A program made the position numbers and the translations under genes. From Actinoplanes auranticolor (GTDB lineage: Bacteria > Actinomycetota > Actinomycetes > Mycobacteriales > Micromonosporaceae), in contig NZ_BOQL01000028.1 in the NCBI RefSeq assembly GCF_018332655.1, positions 62,001 through 126,000 on the forward strand: 64,000 bases of DNA, read 5' to 3'. The notes beneath the pieces were generated by a model. That model was not told the origin of the DNA, did not search any database, and was given only the letters and a program-made list of their open reading frames with translations. Below, one piece after another: positions 41,701 to 52,489 of this stretch (positions are counted from its first letter, which is position 1; every line of letters starts with the position of its first letter).

Positions 41701-42792
41701 GTGACCTTTTCCGTGGACCTTCCTCCGGATGCCGGTGCCGGAGCGGCGGATCTGCATCACCATGGTGACGCCGAGGTGGCTCCCGGCCTGGTGGACCTGG
41801 CGGTCAACGTGCGGCGCCAGCCGATGCCGCAGTGGCTGGCCGGACCGATCCAGGCCACGCTGACCGAGCTGGCGGCGTACCCCAGCGACACCGCCGCGAC
41901 CGCCGCCGTCGCCGCCCGGCACGGCCGCGACCCGGCCGAGGTGCTGCTCACCGCCGGCGCCGCGCAGGCCTTCGTGCTGATCGCCCAGACGCTGCGCGAC
42001 GCGCGCCGGCCGGTCGTGGTGCATCCGCAGTTCACCGAGCCCGAGGCGGCGCTGCGCAATGCCGGGCACCGGGTCGAGCGGGTGCTGCTGCGCGAGGCGG
42101 ACGGCTTCCGGCTCGACCCGGAGCTGGTGCCCGCCGACGCGGACCTGGTCTTCGTGGGCAACCCCACCAACCCGACGTCCGTGCTGCACCCGGCCGCCGA
42201 CGTGGCCGCGCTGGCCCGTCCGGGACGGGTGCTGGTGGTGGACGAGGCGTTCGCCGACACCACGTACCGGGCCGGGGTGAGCGGCGAGCCCGAGTCGCTG
42301 GCCGCCCGCCGCGACCTGCCGGGGCTGCTCGTCCTGCGCAGCCTGACCAAGACCTGGGGGCTGGCCGGCCTGCGCATCGGCTACGCGCTCGGTCCCGCCG
42401 AGCTGCTGGCCCGGCTGGCCACCGCGCAGCCGCTCTGGGCGGTCGCCACCCCGGCGCTGGCCGCGGCCACCGCCTGCGCGAGCCCGGTCGCGGTGGCCGC
42501 GGAACGGCGGATCGCCGCCGAGCTGGCCGCCGAACGTGACCACCTGGTGGAACGCCTGAGCGGCGTGCCGGACGTCACTGTGGCCGGCCGACCGGCCAGC
42601 GCCTTCGTCGCGGTCCGCCTCGCCGGCGCCGACCAGGTGCGTCTCGAGCTGCGCAAACGGGGGTACGCGGTGCGCCGCGGCGACACTTTCCCGGGGCTGG
42701 GTGCCGATTGGCTCCGGATCGCGGTGCGCGACACTGCCACCACGGACGCGTTTGTTGCGACCCTGACGGATGTGTTGAAGGAGCGACAGTGA
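41701..42792 (+). CDS. CobC-like aminotransferase (threonine-phosphate decarboxylase family)
   Basis: 363 residues from GTG 41701 (ATG 41689 also in frame). It is a class I/II PLP enzyme: the Lys is in LRSLTKTWGLAGLRIGYAL, VFVGNPTNPTS and VVDEAFAD are cofactor-contact motifs, and the late Arg is in DWLRIAVR. Next to cobT and cysG it is likely the L-threonine-O-3-phosphate decarboxylase that supplies aminopropanol phosphate for CobD; a HisC-like role is less likely. It overlaps cobT as GTGA. Confidence 0.85.
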   Translation: MTFSVDLPPDAGAGAADLHHHGDAEVAPGLVDLAVNVRRQPMPQWLAGPIQATLTELAAYPSDTAATAAVAARHGRDPAEVLLTAGAAQAFVLIAQTLRDARRPVVVHPQFTEPEAALRNAGHRVERVLLREADGFRLDPELVPADADLVFVGNPTNPTSVLHPAADVAALARPGRVLVVDEAFADTTYRAGVSGEPESLAARRDLPGLLVLRSLTKTWGLAGLRIGYALGPAELLARLATAQPLWAVATPALAAATACASPVAVAAERRIAAELAAERDHLVERLSGVPDVTVAGRPASAFVAVRLAGADQVRLELRKRGYAVRRGDTFPGLGADWLRIAVRDTATTDAFVATLTDVLKERQ

Positions 42793-43841
42793 CCCTGGAG
42801 ACGACCCTCGCCGCGATCGGCCCCGCCGATGAGCCGGCCATGGCCGCCGCCCGCGACCTGCAGGCCCGGCTGACCAAGCCGGCCGGCTCGCTGGGCGCCC
42901 TCGAGGAGTTGTCCGTCCGCCTGGCCGGCCTGGCCGGCACCTGCCCGCCACCGCTGCCCGAGCCCGCCTCGATCGCCGTCTTCGCCGGGGACCACGGCGT
43001 GCACGCGCAGGGCGTCTCACCGTGGCCGCAGGAGGTCACCGCCCAGATGGTGGCCAACTTCGTGGCCGGTGGCGCGGTGATCAACGCGTTCGCCCGCCAG
43101 GTGGGCGCCTCGCTGATGGTCGTGGACGTCGGCGTGAAGATCCCGCTGCACGGCGGGGACACCCTGCTCGACGCGAACATCCGCCGGGGCACCCGCGACT
43201 TCACCGTCGAGCCGGCGATGACCGTCGACGAGGCCCGCGCAGCGCTGGAGGTGGGCATCTCGGTCGCCCGCGCGCTGGTCGACGGCGGCGCGAAGTGCCT
43301 GCTCACCGGGGACATGGGCATCGCCAATACGACCCCGGCGGCGGCCCTGGTGGCCGCCTTCACCGGTGCCGAGCCGGTCGCGGTGACCGGCCGCGGCACG
43401 GGCATCGACGACGAGACCCACGCCCACAAGACCGCCGTGATCGCCGGTGCGCTGGCCACCCACGCCCCCGACCCGAAGCAGCCGCTGGCCACGCTGGCCG
43501 CGCTGGGCGGTCTGGAGCACGCCGCGCTGGCCGGCTTCATCCTCGGCGCGGCCGAGCGCCGGGTGCCGGTGATCATCGACGGGGTGATCGCCTGCTCGGC
43601 CGCCGTGGTCGCCGCCGCGTTCGCGCCCGACGCGGTCGCCGCGATGGTGGCCGGACACCGTTCGGCCGAGCCCGGCGCCGCCGTCGCGCTCGCCCACCTG
43701 GGCCTGACCCCGCTGCTCGATCTGGGTATGCGGCTGGGTGAGGGCACCGGCGCCGCGCTGGCGCTGCCGATCGTCACCGGCGCGGTCCGGGTCCTGCACG
43801 ACGTGGCCACCTTCGACTCGGCGGGAGTGTCGGAGAAGTGA
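42789..43841 (+). CDS. cobT: Nicotinate-nucleotide-dimethylbenzimidazole phosphoribosyltransferase
   Basis: 350 residues. It makes alpha-ribazole phosphate from DMB and NaMN for the lower ligand of B12. Motifs: TKPAGSLGALEELSVRLAG near the N-terminus, FAGDHGVHAQGVSPWPQEVT, LLTGDMGIANTTPAAAL, and the catalytic Glu in LGMRLGEGTGAALAL. Coupled by GTGA on both sides to the aminotransferase and to cysG. Confidence 0.95.
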   Translation: MTLETTLAAIGPADEPAMAAARDLQARLTKPAGSLGALEELSVRLAGLAGTCPPPLPEPASIAVFAGDHGVHAQGVSPWPQEVTAQMVANFVAGGAVINAFARQVGASLMVVDVGVKIPLHGGDTLLDANIRRGTRDFTVEPAMTVDEARAALEVGISVARALVDGGAKCLLTGDMGIANTTPAAALVAAFTGAEPVAVTGRGTGIDDETHAHKTAVIAGALATHAPDPKQPLATLAALGGLEHAALAGFILGAAERRVPVIIDGVIACSAAVVAAAFAPDAVAAMVAGHRSAEPGAAVALAHLGLTPLLDLGMRLGEGTGAALALPIVTGAVRVLHDVATFDSAGVSEK

Positions 43842-45037
43842 ACCTCTATCCCATGGCGCTCAAGCTCGATGGCCGGCGCGTACTGGTCGTCGGGGGCGGC
43901 GCGGTGGCAACCCGGCGGATGCCGGCTCTGCTCGCCGCCGGCGCCCGGGTCGACCTGGTGTCACCCGAGCTGACCCCGGCGCTGCACGCGTACGTGGCGG
44001 CCGGGCGGCTGACCTGGCAGGAACGGCGGTTCGTCGCCTCGGACGTGGACGGCGCCTGGCTGGTGCAGGTGGCCATCGACGACCCGGCCGCCGCCGCCGA
44101 GGTCAGCGTGGCCGCCGAGGAGCGGGGCGTGTTCTGCGTACGCGCGGACGACCGCGACGCCGCTACCGCGTGGACCCCGGCGGTGACCCGGCACGACGAG
44201 GTCACGGTGGCGGTCACCGACAGCGGCGACCGCAAGCGGGCCCGGGCCGTCCGCGATCTGATCGCCGCCGCCCTCGAGGAGACGCCGCAGCGCCGGCACG
44301 AACCCTTGCGGGGCCAGGTCGCGCTGGTCGGCAGCGGTCCCGGCGACCCGGAGCTGATCACCGTCAAGGGACGCCGCCTGCTGGCCCGCGCCGACGTGGT
44401 GGTGGCCGACCGGCTGGTGCCCGGCATGCTCCTGGACGAGCTGCGGCCCGACGTGGAGCTGGTCGACGCGGCCAAGATCCCGTACGGGGCGTCGGTGGCG
44501 CAGGAGGAGATCAACCGGGTCATCGTCGAGCGGGCGAAGGCCGGGGCCTTCGTGGTGCGGCTCAAGGGCGGTGACCCGTTCGTCTTCGGCCGTGGCGGTG
44601 AGGAGGTCGTGGCGTGCGCCGAGGCGGGCGTACCCGTGCTGGTCGTCCCCGGGGTGACCAGCTCGATCGCCGCTCCGGCGCTGGCCGGCATCCCGGTCAC
44701 CCACCGCGGCGTGGCCCACGAGTTCACGGTGGTCTCCGGGCACGTGCCGCCGGACAGCCCCGAGTCGCTGGTGGACTGGGCCGCGCTGGCCCAGCTGCGC
44801 GGCACGCTGGTGGTGCTGATGGGCCTGAAGAACCTGCCGAAGATCGCCGCCCGGCTCGTCGCCGAGGGCCGGTCCCCGCAGACGCCGGCCGCGGTCGTGC
44901 AGGAGGGCTCGACGGACGCTCAGCGGGTGCTGCGCAGCACGCTCGGCGAGGTGGCCGCGGCCGCCGCCGGCGCGGGGATCAGGCCGCCCGCCGTCGTGGT
45001 GGTCGGCGACGTGGTCGCGGTCCTGGAACGGGGATAG
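43838..45037 (+). CDS. cysG: Siroheme synthase-type fusion: precorrin-2 dehydrogenase plus uroporphyrinogen-III methyltransferase
   Basis: 399 residues, GTG start overlapping the cobT stop. The N-terminal 150 residues form the NAD-dependent dehydrogenase (VLVVGGGAVATRRMPALLAA). The C-terminal 240 residues form the SAM methyltransferase, with VALVGSGPGDPELITVKG, VVVADRLV, RLKGGDPFVFGRGGEE and a PGVTSS loop. It makes precorrin-2 and feeds both sirohaem and cobalamin pathways. It is shorter than E. coli CysG (457) because the middle dimerisation/ferrochelatase segment is reduced. Confidence 0.92.
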   Translation: MNLYPMALKLDGRRVLVVGGGAVATRRMPALLAAGARVDLVSPELTPALHAYVAAGRLTWQERRFVASDVDGAWLVQVAIDDPAAAAEVSVAAEERGVFCVRADDRDAATAWTPAVTRHDEVTVAVTDSGDRKRARAVRDLIAAALEETPQRRHEPLRGQVALVGSGPGDPELITVKGRRLLARADVVVADRLVPGMLLDELRPDVELVDAAKIPYGASVAQEEINRVIVERAKAGAFVVRLKGGDPFVFGRGGEEVVACAEAGVPVLVVPGVTSSIAAPALAGIPVTHRGVAHEFTVVSGHVPPDSPESLVDWAALAQLRGTLVVLMGLKNLPKIAARLVAEGRSPQTPAAVVQEGSTDAQRVLRSTLGEVAAAAAGAGIRPPAVVVVGDVVAVLERG

Positions 45038-45065
45038 CCGCGTGAGCGATGGGTAACGGTCAGAC

Positions 45066-45440
45066 ATGAGTGAGCGACCGCACATGACATTGTCCGGGAT
45101 CGTGCTCGATGCCCCGGACGCACAGGAACTCGCCGCGTTCTATCAGCGGCTGCTCGGCTGGAGCGTCATCCAGGACGAGCCCGGCTGGGTCAGACTGGGC
45201 GCGCCCAACGGCGGGCCGGGACTGTCCTTCCAGACCGAGCGGGCGTACGTGCGCCCGGTCTGGCCGGCCGGTCCGGACGATCAGCAGATGAGCGTCCACC
45301 TCGACATCGAGGTGGAGAATCTGGAAGCCGCCTGCGCCCACGCCGAGAAGGCCGGGGCGACCAGGGCGGACTTCCAACCGCAGGACGACGTCCGGGTCTA
45401 CCTCGACCCGGACGGCCATCCCTTCTGCCTATTCCTTTAG
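45066..45440 (+). CDS. VOC (glyoxalase/bleomycin-resistance fold) protein
   Basis: 124 residues. Paired beta-alpha-beta-beta-beta units are visible: GIVLDAPDAQELAAFYQRLL with LSFQTE, and HLDIEVENLEAACAHAEKAG with YLDPDGHPFCLFL. The HLDIEV His and the late Glu/Asp positions are usual VOC metal sites. The substrate is unknown. A near-match to the leaderless signal (TAACGG, 6 nt) precedes the ATG. Its 3' end overlaps the otsA 3' end by 12 nt on the other strand. Confidence 0.85.
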   Translation: MSERPHMTLSGIVLDAPDAQELAAFYQRLLGWSVIQDEPGWVRLGAPNGGPGLSFQTERAYVRPVWPAGPDDQQMSVHLDIEVENLEAACAHAEKAGATRADFQPQDDVRVYLDPDGHPFCLFL

Positions 45441-46859
45441 CTGGTCCGGCTCGGCGGCCGGCTCGGCGTCGGTCTCCGGCACGCCGAGCTCGTTGAGGAA
45501 CGTGCGGGCCCACTCCGCGACGTCGTGGGTCCGCAGGTGCCGCTGCATGACCCGCATCCGGCGCTTGAGCTCGGCCGGCTCCGCGCCGACCGCGCGCAGC
45601 AGGGCGTCCTTGACCCCGTCGGGGTCGTGCGGATTGCACAGGAACGCCTGGCGCAGCTCGGTCGCCGCGCCCGCGAATTCGCTGAGCACCAGGGCGCCGC
45701 CGCCGTTGGCCCGGCAGGCGACGTACTCCTTGGCGACCAGGTTCATGCCGTCGCGCAGCGGCGTCACCATCATGACGTCGGCCGCGACGTACATCGCCGC
45801 GAGCTCCTGCTTGCTGTACGACTGGTGCAGGTAGTGCACCGCCGGCATGCCGACCCGGCCGAACTCGCCGTTGATCCGGCCGACCTCGCGCTCCACCTTG
45901 ACCCGCAGCGTCTGGTAGTGCTCGACGCGTTCCCGGCTCGGCGTCGCGACCTGCACCATCACCGCCTCCGGCACCTTGAGCTTGCCGTCGGCCAGCAGCT
46001 CGCGGAACGCCTTGAGCCGCAGCTCGATGCCCTTGGTGTAGTCGAGCCGGTCGACGCCGAGGATCACCGTCTCGGGGTCGCCGAGCTCGGCGCGGATCTG
46101 CTTGGCCCGGGCCTGCACGGCCGGGTCCGCCGCCATCCGTTCCATGTCCGCGGTGTCGATGCTGATCGGGAACGCCCCGGCCTTGACCTTGCGGCCGTCG
46201 ACCTGGATCGACTGGCCCTCGTAGCGCAGGCCGAGCAGGTGGCGGGCGAGCCGGACGAAGTTCTGCGCCGCGAGCCGCTGCTGGAAGCCGACCAGGTCGG
46301 CGCCGAGCAGCCCGCGCAGGATCTCGGCCCGGAACGGCATCTGCATGAACAGCTCGATGGGCGGGAACGGGATGTGCAGGAAGAAGCCGATCCGCAGGTC
46401 GGGACGCATCTCGCGGAGCATCGCGGGCACCAGCTGCAGCTGGTAGTCCTGCACCCAGACGGTCGCGCCCTGCTCGGCCACGTCCGCCGCGGCCTGGGCG
46501 AACCGCTGGTTGACCAGCCGGTACGCCTCGCGCCAGCGCCGTTTGTAGACCGGCGTCTCGACAGCGTCGTGGTAGAGCGGCCAGATCGTCGCGTTGGACT
46601 GGCCCTCGTAGTAGCGCTCGAGCTCCTCGGCGCTCAACGGCACCGGGTGGATCTTGATGCCTTCGAGCTCGAACGGTTCGGGCGCCTCGCCGTCCCCGCC
46701 CGCCCATCCGATCCAGGTGCCCTGTTGCTGGGTGAGCACCGGATGCAGGGCGGTGACGAGTCCGCCGGGGCTCGGGCGCCATTGCCGCTCGCCGTCGACC
46801 ATGACTTCGTCGACGGGCAGGCGGTTGGCGACGACGACAAAGGAACTTCGTTCGGCCAC
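45429..46859 (-). CDS. otsA: Trehalose-6-phosphate synthase
   Basis: 476 residues from GTG 46859, with GGAGG 10 nt upstream. A GT20 enzyme: FVVVANRLPVDE at the N-terminus, the WVQDYQLQLVPAMLR and GFFLHIPFPP motifs, LGVDRLDYTKGIELR (UDP-glucose/Glc6P site), and TPLRDGMNLVAKEYVACR. It makes trehalose-6-phosphate from UDP/ADP-glucose and glucose-6-phosphate for osmoprotection. No otsB phosphatase is adjacent. It is divergent from the single-TM protein at 46990, with an inverted repeat in the shared upstream region. Confidence 0.95.
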   Translation of the reverse strand: MAERSSFVVVANRLPVDEVMVDGERQWRPSPGGLVTALHPVLTQQQGTWIGWAGGDGEAPEPFELEGIKIHPVPLSAEELERYYEGQSNATIWPLYHDAVETPVYKRRWREAYRLVNQRFAQAAADVAEQGATVWVQDYQLQLVPAMLREMRPDLRIGFFLHIPFPPIELFMQMPFRAEILRGLLGADLVGFQQRLAAQNFVRLARHLLGLRYEGQSIQVDGRKVKAGAFPISIDTADMERMAADPAVQARAKQIRAELGDPETVILGVDRLDYTKGIELRLKAFRELLADGKLKVPEAVMVQVATPSRERVEHYQTLRVKVEREVGRINGEFGRVGMPAVHYLHQSYSKQELAAMYVAADVMMVTPLRDGMNLVAKEYVACRANGGGALVLSEFAGAATELRQAFLCNPHDPDGVKDALLRAVGAEPAELKRRMRVMQRHLRTHDVAEWARTFLNELGVPETDAEPAAEPDQLKE

Positions 46860-46890
46860 GCTGAGTGCACCTCCGGGTCGTGCTGGGTTC

Positions 46891-46930
46891 CCAGCCCCTG
46901 AGCCTACTGTGCGTAGCCACTCGGGGCTGG
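46891..46930. repeat. Inverted repeat in the otsA divergent promoter region
   Basis: CCAGCCCC (46891-46898) and GAG (46900-46902) pair with CTC GGGGCTGG (46920-46930), with one bulged T. A possible operator or leader hairpin of otsA. Confidence 0.4.
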
Positions 46931-46989
46931 CCCCGCTATGGTCCGGCCGCGCGGCACCGCCTCTGGCGGGAAGGTGCCATTCTGAGCCG

Positions 46990-47508
46990 GTGAGCCAGTC
47001 CGTTGATCTTCCCCCGCCGCGCCGGCCGCTGTTCTTTCCTGTGGTCATTGCCACCGTGCTGCTGAGCATCATCGGGATGTCGGCGGGCCTGGTTCTCGGA
47101 TCCCGCCACCAGCCGCTGCAGCAGACGGTGGACCAGACGGGATACGTACCCACCGAGCCCACGGTCTCACCTGTCCGTTGTCCCCGGGAGATGCACGACA
47201 CCGCCCTCCAGGTCCTCCAGCGCTCCGTCGAGCTCCGTCAGCTGCTCCGGGTGAAGGTTCCGGAGACCGGCATGACGGTGTGGATCTGCGCCGACGCGGC
47301 GGGCAGCCTGTACTACCAGGCCAACGCGGGCGGCGAGACGGAAAAGTGGATCGAGGGTGAGACCGCGCTGTTCCTGGAGAATGTGGTCGAGCGCGACGGC
47401 GGCTACTTCGCCAAGGCCCACGACGGGAACACGTTCTTCGTCACCGAATACCGGCTGGAGGTCGTCAAGAAGGGCAAGAAGCAGCCCTACGACGCCGTGC
47501 CCGAGTGA
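46990..47508 (+). CDS. Single-pass membrane protein of unknown function
   Basis: 172 residues from GTG 46990. One membrane helix (FFPVVIATVLLSIIGMSAGL, about 15-36) is followed by an external domain with two Cys (VRCPREMHD and VWICADAAG) that could form a disulfide, and a Lys-rich end. It is preceded by CATTCT and 6 nt, a loose match to the leaderless pattern. Similar proteins precede ettA in related genomes, as far as I recall. The function is unknown. Confidence 0.6.
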   Translation: MSQSVDLPPPRRPLFFPVVIATVLLSIIGMSAGLVLGSRHQPLQQTVDQTGYVPTEPTVSPVRCPREMHDTALQVLQRSVELRQLLRVKVPETGMTVWICADAAGSLYYQANAGGETEKWIEGETALFLENVVERDGGYFAKAHDGNTFFVTEYRLEVVKKGKKQPYDAVPE

Positions 47509-47584
47509 GATGACGGGGAATCCCGGCGGCCCGGCCGGGGTTGCTGTAAGTGGCCGGCGGGGACCTGGAAAGATTGTCCTCTCG

Positions 47585-47599
47585 TTCCGGTAACCGGAA
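47585..47599. promoter_or_regulatory. 15-bp palindrome upstream of ettA
   Basis: TTCCGGTAACCGGAA: 7-bp perfect arms around one base, 27 nt before the ettA start and upstream of its Shine-Dalgarno. A candidate operator or mRNA 5' hairpin. Confidence 0.4.
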
Positions 47600-47626
47600 A
47601 TCACGATCTCGGAGGTAGGCCGCACC

Positions 47627-49303
<1,677 letters not shown>

Positions 49304-49334
49304 GCTGTCCCGCGGCGGAAACCCAGGTCAAACC

Positions 49335-49739
49335 ATGACTAGGTTTTCCTACGACGCGGCCGTGCGCTGGTCCGACCTGGACGCGTACGGCCACGTCAAC
49401 AACGCGCGCTTCCTCACTCTCTACGAGGAGGCGCGCGTTGCCATGTTCTTCACCGGCGCCCGGGCCCAGGGTCTGACCTCGTTCGAGGCCGGGATCGTCA
49501 TCTCCCGGCACGAGGTCGACTATCTGCGGCCGGTGGACTACGGCGAGGCGGTCCGGATCGAGTTGTGGATCTCCGAGCTGCGGGCCGCCAGCTTCACCGT
49601 CAGCTACGAGTTGTTCGACGAGGACGTGCTGGCCAGCCGGGCCAAGTCGGTGTGCGTGCCGTTCAATCTGGCCGAGCAGTTCCCGCGCCGGCTGACCGAC
49701 GCGGAGAGGGATTTCCTCAAGCCGTACCTGGAGGGCTGA
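49335..49739 (+). CDS. Acyl-CoA thioesterase (4HBT hotdog fold)
   Basis: 134 residues from ATG 49335. DLDAYGHVNNARFLTLYEEA is the 4-hydroxybenzoyl-CoA thioesterase signature with the catalytic Asp. The later EVDYLRPVDYGEAVRIEL strand and hotdog helix complete the fold. It hydrolyses acyl-CoA of unknown chain. It lies 31 nt after ettA and starts 2 nt before the next gene's upstream partner, so it is probably in the ettA transcription unit. The gene between it and ettA holds a copy of a short repeat seen at 9.5 kb. Confidence 0.88.
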   Translation: MTRFSYDAAVRWSDLDAYGHVNNARFLTLYEEARVAMFFTGARAQGLTSFEAGIVISRHEVDYLRPVDYGEAVRIELWISELRAASFTVSYELFDEDVLASRAKSVCVPFNLAEQFPRRLTDAERDFLKPYLEG

Positions 49740-49741
49740 GG

Positions 49742-50401
49742 ATGTCCGCGCACGGCATCGCCGGCGTCGCGGACGCGGGCGCCTTCCTGGCCCGGCTGAC
49801 CCGGCTGGACCGCAACGTGCCGGTCCGGCTGCGCTCGGCCGGCGAGCACACCGCACTGTGGGCGGTCCTGCCCTGGGGCGTGCTGGTCACCCGCTCCGTG
49901 GCCGGGTCCGGTCCCGGCGACGCGACCGTGCGCGCGGCCGACCTGCTCGCCGCGCTGGCCACGCAGAGCCCGGAGCTGCCGGCGCGGCGGGACGCCGACT
50001 GGCGCTGGCCGTTGCCGCCGGAGCGATCGACAGCGGTCGAAGCGGTGGCCGCGGCCGAGCTGAACCGGCTGGCCGAGGCGGCTGCCGGCACGTTGCGCGA
50101 GGTGACCGCGGGCGGCCTGGCCGGTCGCGCGGTCGGGCAGCGCGCCGTGCGGGACGCCTTGCTGGATCACGTCGCGCTCGTCGTCACGCGGGACGAGGGG
50201 GAGCCGGTGGAGGTCTCCCAGCGACTCGTCCAGGCGGTGTCCCGGATGGGCTTTCTCGGTCCGGCCGGTCGGCCGGGTCCGCCGGCCCGAGTGTGCGTGG
50301 CAGGACGCTGGGTGGGACTTTCTGCACCATATGGAGTCGCGTGGCTACAGCCGGTCCAAGTATTGACCGTCATGCCTATAGGGGGTCACCCGAAAGGGTG
50401 A
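49742..50401 (+). CDS. Conserved actinobacterial protein next to thioesterase
   Basis: 219 residues, starting 2 nt after the thioesterase stop. It is Ala/Arg/Leu-rich with helical segments such as TAVEAVAAAELNRLAEAAAG and ALLDHVALVVTRDEG, and a final region ending PVQVLTVMPIGGHPKG. There is no membrane segment and no recognised motif. Position and spacing suggest a partner of the thioesterase (compare Rv2474c beside Rv2475c, from memory). The function is unknown. Confidence 0.65.
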   Translation: MSAHGIAGVADAGAFLARLTRLDRNVPVRLRSAGEHTALWAVLPWGVLVTRSVAGSGPGDATVRAADLLAALATQSPELPARRDADWRWPLPPERSTAVEAVAAAELNRLAEAAAGTLREVTAGGLAGRAVGQRAVRDALLDHVALVVTRDEGEPVEVSQRLVQAVSRMGFLGPAGRPGPPARVCVAGRWVGLSAPYGVAWLQPVQVLTVMPIGGHPKG

Positions 50402-50530
50402 TGCTGCATCGGTCGTCCGGTCGCGCCCTCCCTTTGAGGGGATGACCTCCGCGACCTGTACGGGTACCGTCGCCCCGAGGTCCACCGCTACGTCCGGCGG
50501 CGGGCCTGCTGGGGAGTGAGGTGCACAACG

Positions 50531-51115
50531 ATGCCGTGGTGGTCATGGCGTCCCGGGTCGGCCGGAGGCGATGAGCCCGAGACCGGCGGCGAGGTGGCGT
50601 TGCAGAGCAGCGTCCGCGTCGGAGTACCGACGCAGCGTGAGCCGGGACACTCTTCGATGTCCTCCGCTGATCTTTCCTCGATCGACGAGCCGGACCAGGT
50701 CGGTCCGGTCGATCTGGCCCGGATCGGCAAGGCCCTCGATCTGCTTGATATCCGGTTCCTGGCCGACGGCGGGGGCAGCCTGCTGGCCATGTGGGAACGG
50801 CACGCGGTGCTGTTCACCCTCGAAGGCCCCGACGACGAGATCCTGGTCATGCGGGCCCGTCCGCACGCGACCGTCCCGCCGGACTGGGCCGACCGCGCGT
50901 ACCGCGTGGTCAACGAGTGGAATCACACCCGCCGCTTCTGCAAGGCCTACGTCGGCGATCCCACCGAGCGCGGACAGCTGCCCATCTACGCCGAGCTGCA
51001 GGTGCCGCTCGCCTCGGGTGCCCACGACGCGCTGCTGGTGGAGATGCTCGACTGCGGTGCGGCCGTCGCCACCTCGTTCGTCGACTGGCTGCACGACGAG
51101 GGCGCACTGCTCTGA
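50531..51115 (+). CDS. YbjN domain protein (type III secretion chaperone-like fold)
   Basis: 194 residues from ATG 50531, the usual MPWWSWRPG start of this group. The N-terminal 55 residues are variable; the YbjN fold spans about 70-190 (VDLARIGKALDLLDIRFLAD, AVLFTLEGPDDEILVMRA, YRVVNEWNHTRRFCKAYV). In E. coli YbjN is a stress or motility-linked protein. The mechanism is unknown. A strong bidirectional terminator follows. Confidence 0.8.
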   Translation: MPWWSWRPGSAGGDEPETGGEVALQSSVRVGVPTQREPGHSSMSSADLSSIDEPDQVGPVDLARIGKALDLLDIRFLADGGGSLLAMWERHAVLFTLEGPDDEILVMRARPHATVPPDWADRAYRVVNEWNHTRRFCKAYVGDPTERGQLPIYAELQVPLASGAHDALLVEMLDCGAAVATSFVDWLHDEGALL

Positions 51116-51125
51116 CGGAGGAAGA

Positions 51126-51151
51126 AAAAGGGCCCCGCGAGGGGCCCTTTT
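51126..51151. terminator. Bidirectional intrinsic terminator
   Basis: AAAAGGGCCCC, loop GCGA, GGGGCCCTTTT between the convergent YbjN and beta-propeller genes. Confidence 0.9.
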
Positions 51152-51167
51152 CCGTGTCCGCCGGAGC

Positions 51168-52427
51168 TCAGCCGGGCGGGAACATGCCGATCCGGCCGTG
51201 GTACTCGCGGCCCAGCTTGTCGGTGTCCGAGCCGACGATCAGGCCCTCCCGCACGGCCTGGAACGCCCGCACCCCGACCCCGCGGTCCCGGCTCGGGTCC
51301 CAGCCCAGCGCCTTACCGGTCGACGGGTTGAGCGCGCCGATGCCCACCCGCGGAACGGCACCCGGGCCGGGGCCCTTCGCGTCGCTGCCGTACGGATTGT
51401 CCAGGTAGCGCTGGTGGCCGCCGACGTACACGGCGCTGCCGGTCACCGCGACCGCGTAGAGCGAGTCCCCGCCGGTGCGCTGCACCCAGGTCGGGTTGTG
51501 CTTGCCGCCGCCGGCGGTCTCGAAGCGCGCCGCCGAGTCGCAGAGCTTCGTCGGCGAGGAGGCCCGGCCCGTCGCGGCGACCACGAAGTACTTGCCGTCG
51601 GGGGAGAACTTCACCTGCCGCAGGTACGTGTCGAAGCCCTGCAGGCACGGCGGCGCGTACGCGTCGGTGTACCAGCTGGTCAGGAGGGCCGCGGCGCCGG
51701 TGACGTCGAACATGGCGATCTGGTTGCGGGCGGCCGCGCCGACCTTGAGCAGCGCGCCGACCGCGATCAGCCGGCTGCCGTCGGGGGAGATGTCGAAGTG
51801 CTCGACCCGGGTCCGGCTCAGGCCGGGGGCCGACAGCTTGGCGTCGAAGCCGGGGTCGACCGCGCCGGTGCCCGCGTCCATCCGGGCCAGTCCGACGCGG
51901 GTGACGCCGTTGATGGCCGAGAAGGTGCCCCCGGCGTAGAGCTTGCTGCCCCGGGTGGCCAGGGACCGGACGTCACCCCAGTTGATCCTCGCGCCGAAGC
52001 CGGTGATCCGGGCGCCGTTGCTGAGCGCGACCCGGGCGACACCCCGCTGGGCCGCGCCGTTCACCGTCTTGAAGCCGCCGCCCAGGTACACGGTGTTGCT
52101 AGCGCCCGGTGCCAGGGAGTAGACCGCGGCGTCGACAGCGGGGGCGAACGAGCGCACCGCACCGTCCCTCAGCCCGTACGCGAAGATGTTCTTGCGGGCG
52201 AACGTGGTCTTGCGCGCGCTGTCCTGGACCTTGGTGAAGCTGCCCCCGACGACGACCGTGTCACCGACCACCGCCAGCGCCCAGACCGTCCCGTCCAGGA
52301 CGTGCGGCGTGAAGTCGACCGGATTGGCCGAGACCACCGCCGGTTGGGCCATGTCAGCCGCAGCGGGCGTCGCGCCCAGCAGTGCGGCGCAGGTCAGCGC
52401 GGTGGCGGCGAACAAACGGCGGCGCAT
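51168..52427 (-). CDS. Secreted beta-propeller protein (DUF5122/delta-60 repeats)
   Basis: 419 residues. Signal peptide 1-25 (LFAATALTCAALLGATPAAA). The rest is made of repeats with the pattern xxVWALAVxGDTVVVGGSFTKV, VYSLAPGASNTVYLGGGFKT, VRSLATRGSKLYAGGTFSAI, and so on: about seven beta blades, as in delta-60/DUF5122 propellers. CTGGAG precedes the ATG. It is likely an extracellular or cell-surface binding protein. There is no lipoprotein Cys or sorting signal. Confidence 0.85.
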   Translation of the reverse strand: MRRRLFAATALTCAALLGATPAAADMAQPAVVSANPVDFTPHVLDGTVWALAVVGDTVVVGGSFTKVQDSARKTTFARKNIFAYGLRDGAVRSFAPAVDAAVYSLAPGASNTVYLGGGFKTVNGAAQRGVARVALSNGARITGFGARINWGDVRSLATRGSKLYAGGTFSAINGVTRVGLARMDAGTGAVDPGFDAKLSAPGLSRTRVEHFDISPDGSRLIAVGALLKVGAAARNQIAMFDVTGAAALLTSWYTDAYAPPCLQGFDTYLRQVKFSPDGKYFVVAATGRASSPTKLCDSAARFETAGGGKHNPTWVQRTGGDSLYAVAVTGSAVYVGGHQRYLDNPYGSDAKGPGPGAVPRVGIGALNPSTGKALGWDPSRDRGVGVRAFQAVREGLIVGSDTDKLGREYHGRIGMFPPG

Positions 52428-52489
52428 CGGTCAGCTCCAGGGATCGGGACCGCGACGTCGGTGCAGTGACGATCGCGTCGTTCACCCGA

